Below are positions 12,166 through 22,229 of a DNA stretch of 64,000 nucleotides, one piece after another. Position numbers and translations under genes: made by a program. Every line of letters begins with the position of its first letter. Position 1 is the first letter of the stretch. Source of the DNA: Mytilisepta virgata (lineage: Eukaryota > Mollusca > Bivalvia > Mytilida > Mytilidae); contig CM051514.1 of the NCBI GenBank assembly GCA_028015205.1, positions 37,526,150 to 37,590,149 of the forward strand. The letters run 5' to 3'. The notes beneath the pieces are model-generated. The model saw only the letters and a program-made list of their open reading frames with translations, made no database searches and was not told the origin of the DNA.

Positions 12166-12408
12166 CTAACGATCATTCGAAATTCATCTGTGTTTCTTTA
12201 GATTTCTGTAATATAGGTAAAAACTGTAATTTACATTATTTTACAATCGAGCCAAACTGTAAGAATTTTTGGTTTCTTTCAGAAACTAGGCAGTATTGCT
12301 AACCTATATAGTCAAAGAACATTTAACTGAAGGAGTATTTTATCTTTATCTTTACTGGGAAAGTGAACCTAAAAAGGACAATATCAGAAAAACAAAATGT
12401 TTACTTAC

Positions 12409-12490
12409 CTAAGGCTAATGAATCTGTAAATGTCAGAATGTATTTCATTATAATTGTGGTGCAGATATTTATATAACTTAGATCAAGGTT
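12409..12490 (-). promoter_or_regulatory. Promoter and non-coding exon 1 of the subfamily II copy at 10658
   Basis: Reading the - strand, CCTTGATCTAA starts at 12488, a strong TATATAAATA lies at about 12466-12475, and exon 1 of about 30 nt ends in TTAG|GTAAGT at 12409/12408. The arrangement is repeated at 28824-28895 and 36719-36810, with the donor sequence GTAAGTAAACATTT identical in all three copies. The intron runs from 12408 down to 11202. The TATA box and donor are directly visible; the transcription start is inferred. Confidence 0.65.
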
Positions 12491-12839
12491 TGTTTTCGTA
12501 TTAAATGTCAAGACTGTAAGTTCAACTTTGAGTTCTTTGCCCAATATTTTGCAAATCTAGCACAAACGCCAAGGTTATTTCTTGTTTTTAACAATAGACG
12601 TAAATGACATTTAAAGAATACTTAGATATGAACAGATATACTTGTATATGCATTATGTGCACGTAATCCTCGGTTTCACCTTACCAAGGTAATATATGTC
12701 ATTTTATAAATTGCTGAGTTTGGAGTTCGCTCTTATAAATAACTTTAGTGTACTTTCCCAAAACACACTTTCTAACCAATTACTCTTTAACATATGGATG
12801 AATTACGTATAGCTTCATTTCACTCTCAATTAAATATTT

Positions 12840-13100
12840 TCGTTTAATGATAACGAACATGTCCAAATGTTTTCTTGGTTATTGAATAAGTAATTTGTTT
12901 TATACACCAGATGGTCAGGAGAGACAAGGGGAGGTTTGGGTACCCATTAAACCACTGCTCAGGCAAACTATACTGATGTTCTGCTGTATCGATGTTTGCG
13001 TTTTGCACTTTTATTGTTATTTTCTGTCTGAAGGTCTTACGAATAAATGTCACTAATTGATTTGTTTGTCACTCCTGATCTTTCCTGTTATACATTTTGC
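12840..13100. repeat. Conserved subfamily II upstream segment with dispersed repeat
   Basis: This is paralogous to 29235-29450 and 37150-37430. It includes 'tatacaccag', 'tcaggagagacaag', 'ttaaaccactgctcaggca' and 'actatactgat'. A related version with 'aagcccaccactgttg' is found at 26230-26480 and 32490-32780, so the core is itself a dispersed repeat. It lies about 0.4 kb upstream of the subfamily II promoters. Confidence 0.55.
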
Positions 13101-13110
13101 TTTTTTATTA

Positions 13111-15203
13111 GATCACCTGTGAGCTATTGTTATCACTTGGCGTCCATCGGTCCGTCGTCCACAATCCACATTTTAATCTTCTCCTCAGAAACCGCTGAGC
13201 CAATGAGGACCAAACTTGGGTGAAATGGTGCTTGGGTGGTCCTCTTCCAGAGTAATGTCCGGTATCCCTGACCTTCAATCAAGATGGCGGCCAAGCTAAA
13301 AATAGAAAAAAGGGGGATCACAATTTAAAACATCTTTTCTAAAGCTACTATGCCAATCGCAGCCAAACTTTGCAGAACTGATCCCTGGATAGTCCCCTTT
13401 CTAAAGTGATCCCGACATCTGACCACGATGGCCGCCACAGCGGAACTTAGTTCAACATAGGACCCTATGAGAAATTTACATAAAAATCTTCGTATCTGAA
13501 ACTACTTGCTTAATTAGAACCAAACTGTGGTAGAATGGTCATAAAGTTGTCCTCTTTGAAAAATGTGTCAATGGTCCCGACCAAGATGGCCGCCAAAGCC
13601 GAACTAAGTTTAACATAGGACCCTACGGGAAATTCATTTAAAAATCTTGTATGAAACCAAAGAGCAAATTGCTACCAAACTAAGCAGCAAGGGTCCTTAG
13701 ATTGTCCTCTTTCAAAATTGTGTCCGATGAACAAGATGATCAACCAAGATGGCCGCCACAGCCGAACTATATTCATTTAAATTCATTTAAAAATCTTCTT
13801 GTGTGAAACTACTGAGCCAATTGCCTCAAGACCTGCAATGAACTTTGACCTGAGGGATACTAAAGAAGTCCATAAAAAATGTTTTGTCAAATAACGGAAA
13901 AAGTAGACTGACATCACAACCCAAGATTTTAACATGATATGTGTCAGTGTTTGGTGACCGTTTTGAGCCATCTCCCATGTTCCAACAAACTAACTGGCAG
14001 CCTATTATTTCATGACTTCTGTACCAGGAAAACAATTGTGCGTCTTGTCCCAATTGCAACCAACTTGTCAGAAAATTGTCCTTAGATTGTCCTCTTATAG
14101 AATGGTATCCGATGAACCGGACAATCAACCAAGATGGCCGCCAAAGCCGAACTTAGTTTAAAACAGGACCCTATAGGAAATTCATTTAAAATCGTCCTTT
14201 ATGAAACTACTGAGCAAATTGCATCCAAACTTAGCAGCAATGGTCCTTAGATGGTCCTCTTTCAGAACTGTGTCCGATGAACCGGACGATCAACCAAGAT
14301 GGCCGCTACAACCGAACTTAGTGTAGCATAGGGGCCTATCAGAAATTCATTTAAAAATCTTTGTCTGAAACTACTGAGCCAATTGCAACCACACTTAGTA
14401 GCAATTGTCCTTATATGATGCTCTTTCAGAGTTATGTCCGATGATCTAGATTGTCAACCAAGATGTCCGGCACTGCTGAACATAGTTTAATATTAGACCC
14501 TATGGGAAAATTCATTAAAAATCTTATTGTCTTAAACTACTGAGCCAATTGGAACAGGATTTGACATGATATGATCCGTAGATAGTCTTTTGTAAGAAAC
14601 ATGTCCAATGACCTAGAATATCAACAAAGATGGGCTCCACAGCTGAACTTAGTCATGGGACCCTATGAGAACATTCATTAAAAAATCTTCTTGTCTGTCA
14701 AGTTTGGTCAATTGGAAGAAAACTTGTCATAAATGGTTGTCCTCTTTCAGATTTGTGTCCGTTGATCCGGAATGTCAACAAAGATGGCCGCCACAGCTGT
14801 ACTAAGCTTAACATTGAACCCTCATTCATTAAATAATTCATTAAATAATCTTCGTCTGAAACAACTGAGCCAATTAGAACAAGACTTGGCAGAAATGGTC
14901 TTAAGATTGTCCTCTTTCAGAATTGTGTCGGATGACCTGGACTGTCAACCGAGATGGCCGCCACAGCCAAACATAGTTTAACATTGCACCCCATGGAAAA
15001 TTCATTAAAAATCTTCTTGTCTGAACCTACCAAGAGGTTGTAACCAAACTTAGCAACAATGGTCCTTAGATGGTCCTCTTTCAGAATTGTGTCCGTTGAC
15101 CCAAACTATAAACCAAAATGGCCAACACAGCCGAATTTTTCACTCTTTGGGAACTGGTCAATGCCGTATTAGGTGAGCGATACATGCTTCCGGGAGCCTG
15201 TTG
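13111..15203 (+). mobile_element. Pearl-like bivalve element with ~164 bp tandem repeats
   Basis: The element starts 'gatcacctgtgagctattg' and ends with 'aggtgagcgatacatgc' and 'gggagcctgttg'. Between them are about eleven imperfect units. The 'gatggccgcc' anchor recurs near 13281, 13419, 13583, 13746, 14130, 14294, 14458, 14626, 14780, 14950 and 15113, mostly 154-170 bp apart, with one double gap. The unit phrases are 'gatggccgccacagccgaa', 'ttaaaaatcttcttgtct', 'actgagccaattg' and 'agattgtcctctttcaga'. The paralogous flank at 37431-37440 is uninterrupted, and 'tta' occurs on both sides (13108-13110 and 15204-15206), which fits a 3 bp target duplication. I see no transposase. Pearl elements of bivalves are known to have tandem cores of about this length; membership here is inferred. 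Confidence 0.65.
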
Positions 15204-17255
15204 TTAATAACATGAAGGCTGTTTGTTTCATGTCCAGGTTGCACACAAGCATTCAAGTTTTCAACATGATTGCAGTTGAAACAGAAAACGATCAAACACA
15301 TTTGAAAATTTCATATTTTTCAGGTTATCAAGAATAAAGCTTTTACACAGATTTTAGCAACCTCCTTAACACAAATATTTATTAAGAATGAATGACAGGG
15401 AAATAGAAGACTTGGGCATTCTTTAATTACAAGACCTCCTAAATCAGAAGTCTATACAAGCTTATTAATTGTCCTTTGATTAAGTGAACTAGGGACCCTT
15501 GAAGTATTCAGTTCTGAAATAGAAATAATTGACTCCCTTATTAATCTTTTCTGATACTTCAAATGATCATAATAAGGTTCAATATTTCCTTATTGATTTG
15601 CCTTCCACATTTCATTACCAAAATTAGGATTAATAAACATAATATCTATTAACCGATTTGTATTGTTTTTCTCCTTGTCAGTAGATTTTTAATTTGGCGG
15701 GTCTTGTTAGAAGAATGGGACTTCATATTGCTAGTGCTTTAATTTTTTGTTTTAAGTTTATTTAGTTCATTGTATTTTTTTATTCCTTTAATTACATGTG
15801 TATGCTTGCGATAATTGCTTGTTGTCTTACATTCTCATGGGCTTGCCTTTTTCGTCTTTGGATTTCGATCTTACGGAATTCTTCCACTGTTTTGTTGGTT
15901 CAGTATTTTTTGCCGATATTTAAATTACATTGAAAGATTGTTGTGTATATTATTGTACAGGTGTTCGATTATTGTCCTGACTATAGAATCATTGTAATAA
16001 CCTAATAATAGATACGTCTTCTCGTGTTTGATTTGTGTCAGCAATGACCTTCAGGACTACACAGTGACCACATATCTTAAGAATGTTTTGCAATCAATTG
16101 TAGTAGTATACTTTATGTATTTTCACATGGAATATTGTTCATTCAAGTTTTCGTTGATTTAAATTAAATATGACATTTTTAATGTAGCCTTTAATACTAT
16201 ACATATATGTAAAAAATTACAATGTAACTAAAAAGTGTCAGAAATGAAAAATACACTCTAACATATATGAACAACACATAAAATTGATACAGTGATTTGT
16301 ACACACATAACATATGTGGCGAATTCACATCGTACTGCAAACGATATAAATTCTTTGAATACTTTTGATTTATAGGAATCAATTGCATAAAAATAACCTA
16401 ACTAGCCACAAACAAAGGAAACAACCATTTGATATTTAGGGGATGTGAATAAGCAAGATAAGAATTCGAAATAAAATACAGACTGAAAAATCGATGAAAA
16501 GTCAGATTCAAAAAGGGGATAAAATAGTTCAATTCGGAATCCTTCATCCCTTGTGAAAATCAAATATTAGCTCACTTTTCCCTATATTTCCCTTGTAACG
16601 TTTGTTGTTTGATAATGTTATTATTGAATCAAAAACAATTTAACGGAAAGAAAACAAAAGTTAAAAACAATTTTTACTCTTAACAGTTTTCACACAGATT
16701 TGAATAACCCACGATTCATCACCTTCACCTGTATACAAATAGTGTGACACTTGTAAACGAAATAACAGTTGTAGACAAGGGCACGAAAATCACAATAAGC
16801 CTTGGATTTAATAGTGTATATATTGGATTTATTAACAACATCCCTTCATTGACTCAGCAAAGATCAGCTTTAGTAGTAAGTACCTTAATATCTTGAATGT
16901 AATCGCACAATCTGTGAACAAAATGCATGTAATACTTTTTAATTTTATATCTAATTTACTTGATAACTTTTGTGTCATTAGATCTGATATCAAAATAAAA
17001 AGATTTGTATACCTTCGGGCCGTTTTATTTTAAACATTTAAAATGTATTTATTTATAAATTTTTAAATATGCAAAAGAAAATGCAAAATCAAGCAGTTCT
17101 GAATTGTTTGAAACGTGAAGAAGGCTTAATAGACAATATGTAAATTAAATTTATCTCGACTCGGTGATAATTAAAACGGGGGTTATATATTTAACTGTCA
17201 ACTGTTTCATTTTAAAATTAAATTGAAAATTGCAAAAGCGAACGAACTGAAAACA
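15204..17255. repeat. Duplicated block II upstream region of the subfamily I gene
   Basis: From 15211 ('catgaaggctgt') the sequence matches 29446 onward and 37443 onward. From 15356 it matches 237-2220 of the first block in order, with a deletion around 15655-15710 where the dispersed repeat of block 1 is missing. It therefore links the upstream side of a subfamily II gene to the upstream side of a subfamily I gene. It contains a candidate promoter (16801-16875). No conserved ORF. Confidence 0.65.
16801..16875 (+). promoter_or_regulatory. Candidate promoter and exon 1 of the gene at 18553
   Basis: CCTTGGATTTAA lies at 16801-16812, TATATATT at 16818-16825, and GTAAGTACC begins at 16876. The spacing from motif to donor (75 bp) is close to the 79-80 bp seen at 1694 and 12488. 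Upstream, 'aagggcacgaaaatcacaa' resembles the 'aaggtcacaaatacaaa' that precedes the same motif at 54708. The implied intron is 16876-18550. This is inferred from sequence conservation. Confidence 0.5.
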
Positions 17256-17640
17256 AGAGGCTCCCAAGAGCCTGAATCGCTCACCTGTTATCTTTTGTGT
17301 ATCAGTAGATCTTGCATCAATGATTATTTTTGCTATTTAATGTATACCGTCACAATTTTCTCCTTAATATTGACCTGTACAGCTAAAATATAGAATGAAC
17401 AAAAAAAACTATGACGTCCTTCTTTGGCTTTCCCATAAGTAACATGGGTTTGTTGACATTAAAGCCAAAGAAGGACGTCATATTAGAATAAACAATATTG
17501 TACAAAATGTCCTATATTTGCCACATATACTTTATTGGGTATTTATACTTACTTTTGAAGAATAGCACATCACCCATATGATGTGTCCTTGAACCCGCGA
17601 GACCCGCGGTTACTATATCCAATGAGAGGCCTTCTTACAA
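17256..17640. other. Reverse-oriented bivalve element end and filler
   Basis: Positions 17256-17290 ('aagaggctcccaagagcct', 'gaatcgctcacctg') are the reverse complement of the terminal motif that closes the elements at 15203 and about 49160. The sequence that follows contains the hairpin at 17410-17482 and no ORF. This segment replaces the 2.2-3.9 kb material of block 1, so it was inserted or retained differently after the duplication. Confidence 0.55.
17410..17482. repeat. Perfect 22 bp inverted repeat (hairpin)
   Basis: Arms 17410-17431 and 17461-17482 are exact reverse complements; the arm begins 'tatgacgtccttctttgg'. The 29 nt loop itself contains a 5 bp inverted repeat (cccat/atggg). 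The size (73 nt) and perfect stem fit a tiny foldback element or a small-RNA precursor. Nothing here proves transcription. Confidence 0.8.
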
Positions 17641-17649
17641 AATCGTGAT

Positions 17650-18065
17650 GAGAAAATTCATTTGCATACAAAATTGACTTTTGTAACAAAAATGACGTTT
17701 GTGTCAAATTTTCACTTCTGCTTAACAAAACTCAATTTTGTCTACACAAAAAGAAACACAAAATTGAATTTTGTGACAAAATCTCAGTTTTGTATGCAAA
17801 TTAGTTCACAGAATCCAAACTAAACTAATTTGCATACAAAATTGACTTTTGTCGCCCAATTTTCAAATTAGGTAACAAAAGTACAGTCTGTCATACAAAA
17901 ATGAATTTTTTCATGACAAAAGTAACTTTTGTCCACAGAAAGATAATTTTGTACGACAAAATTTAAATTAAAATTAAAATAGTATGCTACAAATTTTGCT
18001 AAACTGAACTCATTTTTGTTGAACAAAACTCACTTTTGTCCGTATAAAATTGAATTTCGAGTACA
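17650..18065. repeat. Array of short palindromic ACAAAA...TTTTGT units
   Basis: The motif ACAAAA followed by 3-6 bases and TTTTGT, or variants of it, recurs every 20-35 bp over about 400 bp, in company with 'tttgcatacaaaattgact'. A 19 bp perfect inverted repeat (17788-17806 with 17823-17841) is embedded in it. The array ends about 60 bp before the SINE. It is absent from block 1. Confidence 0.7.
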
Positions 18066-18139
18066 AAACCACAATAGTCCCATTCGGCGTCCTGTACCTA
18101 TTGCTTTATATAGTCGGTATAATTAGGAACGTGTGCGAA

Positions 18140-18408
18140 GGGGCCTCGGTGGCCGAGTAGTCTAGGTAGTTCGTCATGACTACTAATGATCAATAGCCTG
18201 TCAACACTGGAGTTGTGAGTTCGAATCTCACCTGTGGCGGGGTGTGTTCGACTCCGATCTAAATCGACAAGAATTGCCCATTTTCATACCGAAGGTCGGT
18301 CGTTCTCTCCGGGTACTCCGGCTTCCTTCGCCAAAAAAACTGGCCGCCGCGAAATAGCTAAATGTGCTGAAACGGCGTAAAACACCAACTAAACATACAA
18401 ACAAAAAA
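18140..18408 (+). mobile_element. tRNA-Ser-derived SINE with target-site duplication
   Basis: The head resembles tRNA-Ser: 'ggcctcggtggccgagtag' provides an A-box region, and 'gagttcgaatctcacc' a B box. A body follows ('tgttcgactccgatct'), then a 3' domain ('gccgcgaaatagctaaatg', 'aacggcgtaaaacacc') and an A-rich tail. It is flanked by 15 bp direct repeats (18125-18139 and 18409-18423, one mismatch). The paralogous site at about 3952-3973 is uninterrupted, so this is a clean insertion after the block duplication. The 3' domain resembles the conserved tail of metazoan SINE superfamilies; which one is not certain. Confidence 0.85.
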
Positions 18409-18552
18409 AGGAGCGTGTGCGAAACGTATCATCTGTTGATAGATAAACACATAGAAAGTTACATTTTACATGCACCAGATTATTATTGTTATATTAAGAT
18501 AACATATCACAAGTACTATCAGATTGTCTACTCTTTTATTTTTATTGTAGAT

Positions 18553-19095
18553 ATGGATTATTTAAAGCAAAAATGGGGCTACTGGTTTACTACATTAGAT
18601 GTCAATCATGATGGAGTTTTGTCACGTGCTGACGTTGATCTAACATTGCAGAATTTCCCAATTATCGAGGGACTTTCTGAAAAAGAAGGAAAAGTGGCTG
18701 ATGATTACATAGAAGAATGGTGGAAAAATTTTATCTTAAGGGGCAGAGATAACATTTCTAAGGAAGAATTTGTCAACCGCTTTGAGAAGGAATATACCGA
18801 AGACAAAAAAGCATTTATCGAAAGAATGACTGCTTTAGTCAAGTTTATCGTTCCTGTCCTGGATGTTGACCATGCTGATGGATTATCATCGGACAGATTT
18901 ATAAAAGACTTCAAAACTTGGGGTCATGAAAACTTCAGTAACGAAACACTGAACAAAGCATTTGAAATGTTTAAGCCAAAGGATGGAATTATACCACTTA
19001 AACGATACGAAGATGATTGGGTGAGGTTTTTCACAAGTGAAGATCCATCAAAACCAGACGTTGTTCTAGCAGTATATAAAGCTGGATACCTTTAA
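18553..19095 (+). CDS. SCP/calexcitin-like EF-hand protein, subfamily I (intact)
   Basis: This 180-residue protein starts MDYLKQKWGYW. EF1 (DVNHDGVLSRAD, residues 16-27) is canonical except for Asp at position 12. EF2 (FILRGRDNISKEEF) is degenerate. EF3 (DVDHADGLSSDR) keeps Asp at positions 1 and 3 but has Ala at 5 and Arg at 12. EF4 (MFKPKDGIIPLKRY) has no first ligand. The frame is open for 63 codons upstream of this ATG, but that stretch is intron and SINE tail; the acceptor 'ttattgtag' (AG at 18549-18550) lies 2 nt before the ATG, matching the paralogues. An AATAAA lies at 19418-19423. It is the intact sister of the frameshifted copy at 4091. Expected role: cytosolic Ca2+/Mg2+ buffering, inferred from the family. 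Confidence 0.88.
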   Translation: MDYLKQKWGYWFTTLDVNHDGVLSRADVDLTLQNFPIIEGLSEKEGKVADDYIEEWWKNFILRGRDNISKEEFVNRFEKEYTEDKKAFIERMTALVKFIVPVLDVDHADGLSSDRFIKDFKTWGHENFSNETLNKAFEMFKPKDGIIPLKRYEDDWVRFFTSEDPSKPDVVLAVYKAGYL

Positions 19096-19550
19096 AGTAA
19101 ACAATTGATTTCAACAATAGATATTGACACCGTCTGCGGCTCTAATAATTGATTCTTTTGCCTCTAAGTACTTGTACATCTTGTTTTTCTTAAATGTGCC
19201 TACATTCATCATTTTCCTCTACAAGTACCTATGTATTTCTTACTGACTTGCTGCAAGATTTAGTGATCAGATCACTGAATTTAAACTGATGGTTTCTTTA
19301 TGATAAACAATCATAGACTTTTGAGTTGATCAGTATGTTGTGAAATTGACTGAAAGAAACAAAGAAAAAATCATTGTATACTTCTTCCATCTTTATTGTT
19401 AACTACCTGTAATATATAATAAAGTGTTTAAATTTACATCATGTTTTATTTTACGATTTGTAAAATGAGAAATGAGTAATATTTATTTAATAGAAAATTT
19501 CAAAACCAGTATCCTTGTAACTATCCGTGGACTTTCACTAAACCATGAAA
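19096..19550. other. 3' flank of the gene at 18553
   Basis: This matches 4634-5215 with small deletions. It contains a polyadenylation-type AATAAA at 19418-19423. The homology ends at about 19560 ('ccatgaaaatgtgttac'), which gives the right edge of the duplicated block. Confidence 0.6.
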
Positions 19551-19555
19551 ATGTG

Positions 19556-20005
19556 TTACCATTGGCTTATTGTTTGGAATTTGCGACCTGTTAGTATATC
19601 TGACGACTCATAATGTACCAAATCTGATTTCATATTTCTTATTATCATATCGTCTCGGTCGATTAAACTAGATAGCCTGAGTATTATATTTCTCTTTCCA
19701 GCTGGACCTGATAATAATCTATTTACTGCTGTGAACAAAATGCCTCTTACGCTCTCCCTCCACGCATAAAGTTTTCCACATAGATATATACGGACCACGA
19801 TCTGCGTTATTCTTGGCACTATTAAATCCTTTCCTCCGAGACCACGGATAGTTACATGTCTCGAACTTCCCCGAAGTTCAAGTTTTAATCGCTTCGTTGC
19901 CTCTGTCTCAATCGTACTTTCAAAATCCGGTATATATCCATTAATTGTTTTAACAACTTCACCTTGCTGAGCCCTAAGCTGTTCAACTTCAGTGTTTATG
20001 TGCAT
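19556..20005 (-). CDS. Hypothetical 149-residue ORF
   Basis: This ORF is of unknown identity. It begins MHINTEVEQLRAQQGE, a possibly helical start, and has a central stretch with Val/Ile-rich strands and basic residues (SSRHVTIRGLGGKDLIVPR). It has no signal peptide or obvious membrane segment. It is longer than expected by chance in such AT-rich DNA. It is richer in G+C than its neighbours, which hints at an exon or element fragment brought in from elsewhere. It starts right at the end of the duplicated subfamily I block and lies on the opposite strand to the SCP relic at 20297. I do not recognise a family and assign no function. Confidence 0.25.
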   Translation of the reverse strand: MHINTEVEQLRAQQGEVVKTINGYIPDFESTIETEATKRLKLELRGSSRHVTIRGLGGKDLIVPRITQIVVRIYLCGKLYAWRESVRGILFTAVNRLLSGPAGKRNIILRLSSLIDRDDMIIRNMKSDLVHYESSDILTGRKFQTISQW

Positions 20006-20296
20006 ATGTAATTGGTAGAAACATGTTGCTATAATGTAAAAGTCTTTACATACTCATCAGCAATTATAAGTATGTGGAGCGTGATTTGTTCGGTGAGAGA
20101 ACCACTCACTTCAAATAAATAGTTCACAAAAGAAATTAATAAAAGTCACTCTGAAGATATCAGTGAGAATGATAAGTCCGGTGTTCTTTCATACTTTCAG
20201 ATGACAATATTAAAGTGTAAATAAGCAGAATTTAAATTTCATATAGAACATTTATTGTGTCTATCTCGCTATCAACCGGAAGTCCCTACAAAAAAT

Positions 20297-20516
20297 ATAA
20301 GTGGACTTTCATTGGATAGGTTTAAAGCAGCTTTCAAAACCTGGGGTTTTGAAAAAGTCAGTTACGACACATTTTACCGAGCATTTGAAATGTTTGAGCC
20401 AGAAAATTGAAGCATTTCGTTACATCAAAACCAAATCGATTGGTTTAAGTTTCTTACGAGCGACAATCCATCGGAACCGGATTTGTTCTAGGTGGTTTAG
20501 ATTTCCTATCTTATAA
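20297..20516 (+). pseudogene. SCP-like C-terminal relic
   Basis: Read from 20303, the frame gives GLSLDRFKAAFKTWGFEKV, then YRAFEMFEPEN and a stop. Beyond the stop the same frame continues as IDWFKFLTSDNPSEPD before a one-base slip and another stop. This aligns with residues from EF3 to the C-terminus of the subfamily I proteins (LSSDRFIKDFKTWG, AFEMFKPKDG, DDWVRFFTSEDPSKPD). The N-terminal half is missing. It is more diverged than the copies at 4091 and 18553, so it is an older loss. Confidence 0.75.
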
Positions 20517-21180
20517 ATTAAATTACCTAGTCACCACATGATTTCGTAATTAACTAAACATTTTCATACAACGAGAGAACGGAAAATCATACACCCAATT
20601 TTCCATGCTATTTTATATAGATATAATTTTTGTTATTCTTGTGAATATATTATAATTTCAAGTTTTATTTTATTAAAAAAATATTTTACTTGCCAATGAG
20701 GTAACGATTTAAAAAAAACATATATGTACATAATAAAACACTGAAATTATAACCGCAAATTTTTCTGGATAATTACAAAATTTAAAACAAAGTTAATACA
20801 TGATAATAAATGCTTGACAAAGATTCACAGATGCACATGATGCAAGATGAAGCGAAAACAATTGATCTCATCGATGTTATTTAAATTCATCGGAGTGATC
20901 GGACTTCTTCGATAAATGCTCAATTTCATTTGTACAATGACAAGTTTATTCCTTTGGCAATTCTACAAAGGATGAAGAAATTGACCTTCCTCTCTTCATT
21001 GGATTCCGAAACTACATAAGAATCTGTTTAAACAAAGATACATTGCTGGGACGGCTAATTGCTCTACAAAACATTCATATTGATATGTATTAAAGAGGGC
21101 CTTCAGAATTACTGTGAAACATCATATTCCACCAGTGGCGTCAATCAGATGAGGATTCTTAAAAACTAAAAATTTTTACT
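20517..21180. other. No feature seen
   Basis: AT-rich sequence between the SCP relic and a reverse-transcriptase fragment. I found no ORF, repeat or structured element that I can support. Confidence 0.4.
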
Positions 21181-21201
21181 AGAATATCTAAAATCAAAAT
21201 T

Positions 21202-21900
21202 TTTGGCTACATGCAACAGCATAAAGCATTTGATTTCTCTACATTCTACACTACCATACCACATTCTCAATTAAAATATCGATTGAAAAAACTAGTTCAT
21301 CAATGTTTTTTTTTCAAGAAAAATGGTACACGCAGGTATAAATTTCTAGTTTTTGGTAGAGTAAAGTCTTATTTCGCGAAGAACCAATCTGATTCTGACA
21401 AAATGTATTCTGAAGATGAAATTACAAACATGTTAGATTTTTGCATAGACAACATATTTGTTGAATTTGCAATCGGCATTCCAATGGGAACCAACCGTGC
21501 TCCTCTCCTCGCCGATCTATTTCTGTACTCATATGAGACGGACTTCAATCAAGGGATACTACGTGAAAACAAAAAGAAACTAGCCCAATCCCTTACTTTT
21601 CGTTATACAGATGACGTGTTGTCGTTAAATAGCGACAAATTCCAAGACTGTCTACATCTCATCTATCCAAGTGAGCTTGAAATTAAGGATACTACAGATA
21701 CATAGATGTCCGCTTCATATTTGGATTTTTTTCTTGAAATAGACGATGAATGACATTTGAAGACACAACTTTATGACAAACGTGATGACTTCAACTTTCC
21801 TATTGTTAACTTTCCCTTCTTGAGTAGCAACATGCATATGGCGACTACGTTTCTCAGCTTATCCGATATTCAAGGGCATGCGTGAGTTACCATGACTTTT
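21202..21900 (+). mobile_element. Decayed reverse-transcriptase fragment (Penelope-like?)
   Basis: A 164-residue open stretch (21211-21705) shows the RT motif A region FDFSTFYTTIPH, the motif B region GIPMGTNRAPLLADLFLYSYE, and the catalytic box YTDD within FRYTDDVLSLN. Past the stop, recognisable but broken text follows (LYDKRDDFNFPIVNFPF) to about 21860. The 5' part, any endonuclease and the termini are missing. The family is widespread in aquatic invertebrates. My best guess is a Penelope-like (Naiad-type) retroelement, from memory of motif style; this is uncertain. Confidence 0.7.
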
Positions 21901-22229
21901 GACAAAACGGATTACTGCCGTCACAAATCTTCCATGGCACAAATGTTTTTTTTTAAATTCTGGCTTATTTTGCACGGCAATTTGAATAACTTAGAGTCTT
22001 AATATCTCGTTGACGATTATACCAACAAATCAGGTAAGAAACTGACAGTCTGTTTTCTGGTTGCTGTAAGTAAAAAAAAAAAGCAAAAAATAAATACATA
22101 TATACATTCTGTCGAAGAGCTACCCAATAGAACTTCCATCAACAGATTTCTTGATTTTCAAACCTAATCATCCTGGGACTATGTCATCAAAGTTAGGTTC
22201 TTGTTAACTCAGTAGTTTTAAGATAGATT

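Noticed and set aside
17640..18065. A CRISPR-like array of regularly spaced repeats
   Set aside because: Spacing is irregular, the repeats are short dyads, and the genome is clearly eukaryotic.
18140..18240. A functional tRNA-Ser gene
   Set aside because: A-box and B-box words are present, but the spacing and stem pairing are poor, and the sequence continues into a SINE body with target duplications.
18364..18552. A 63-codon in-frame N-terminal extension of the gene at 18553
   Set aside because: It starts in the SINE tail and crosses the acceptor. The paralogous block 1 has different, non-matching sequence there, and all paralogues start at the ATG after the acceptor.
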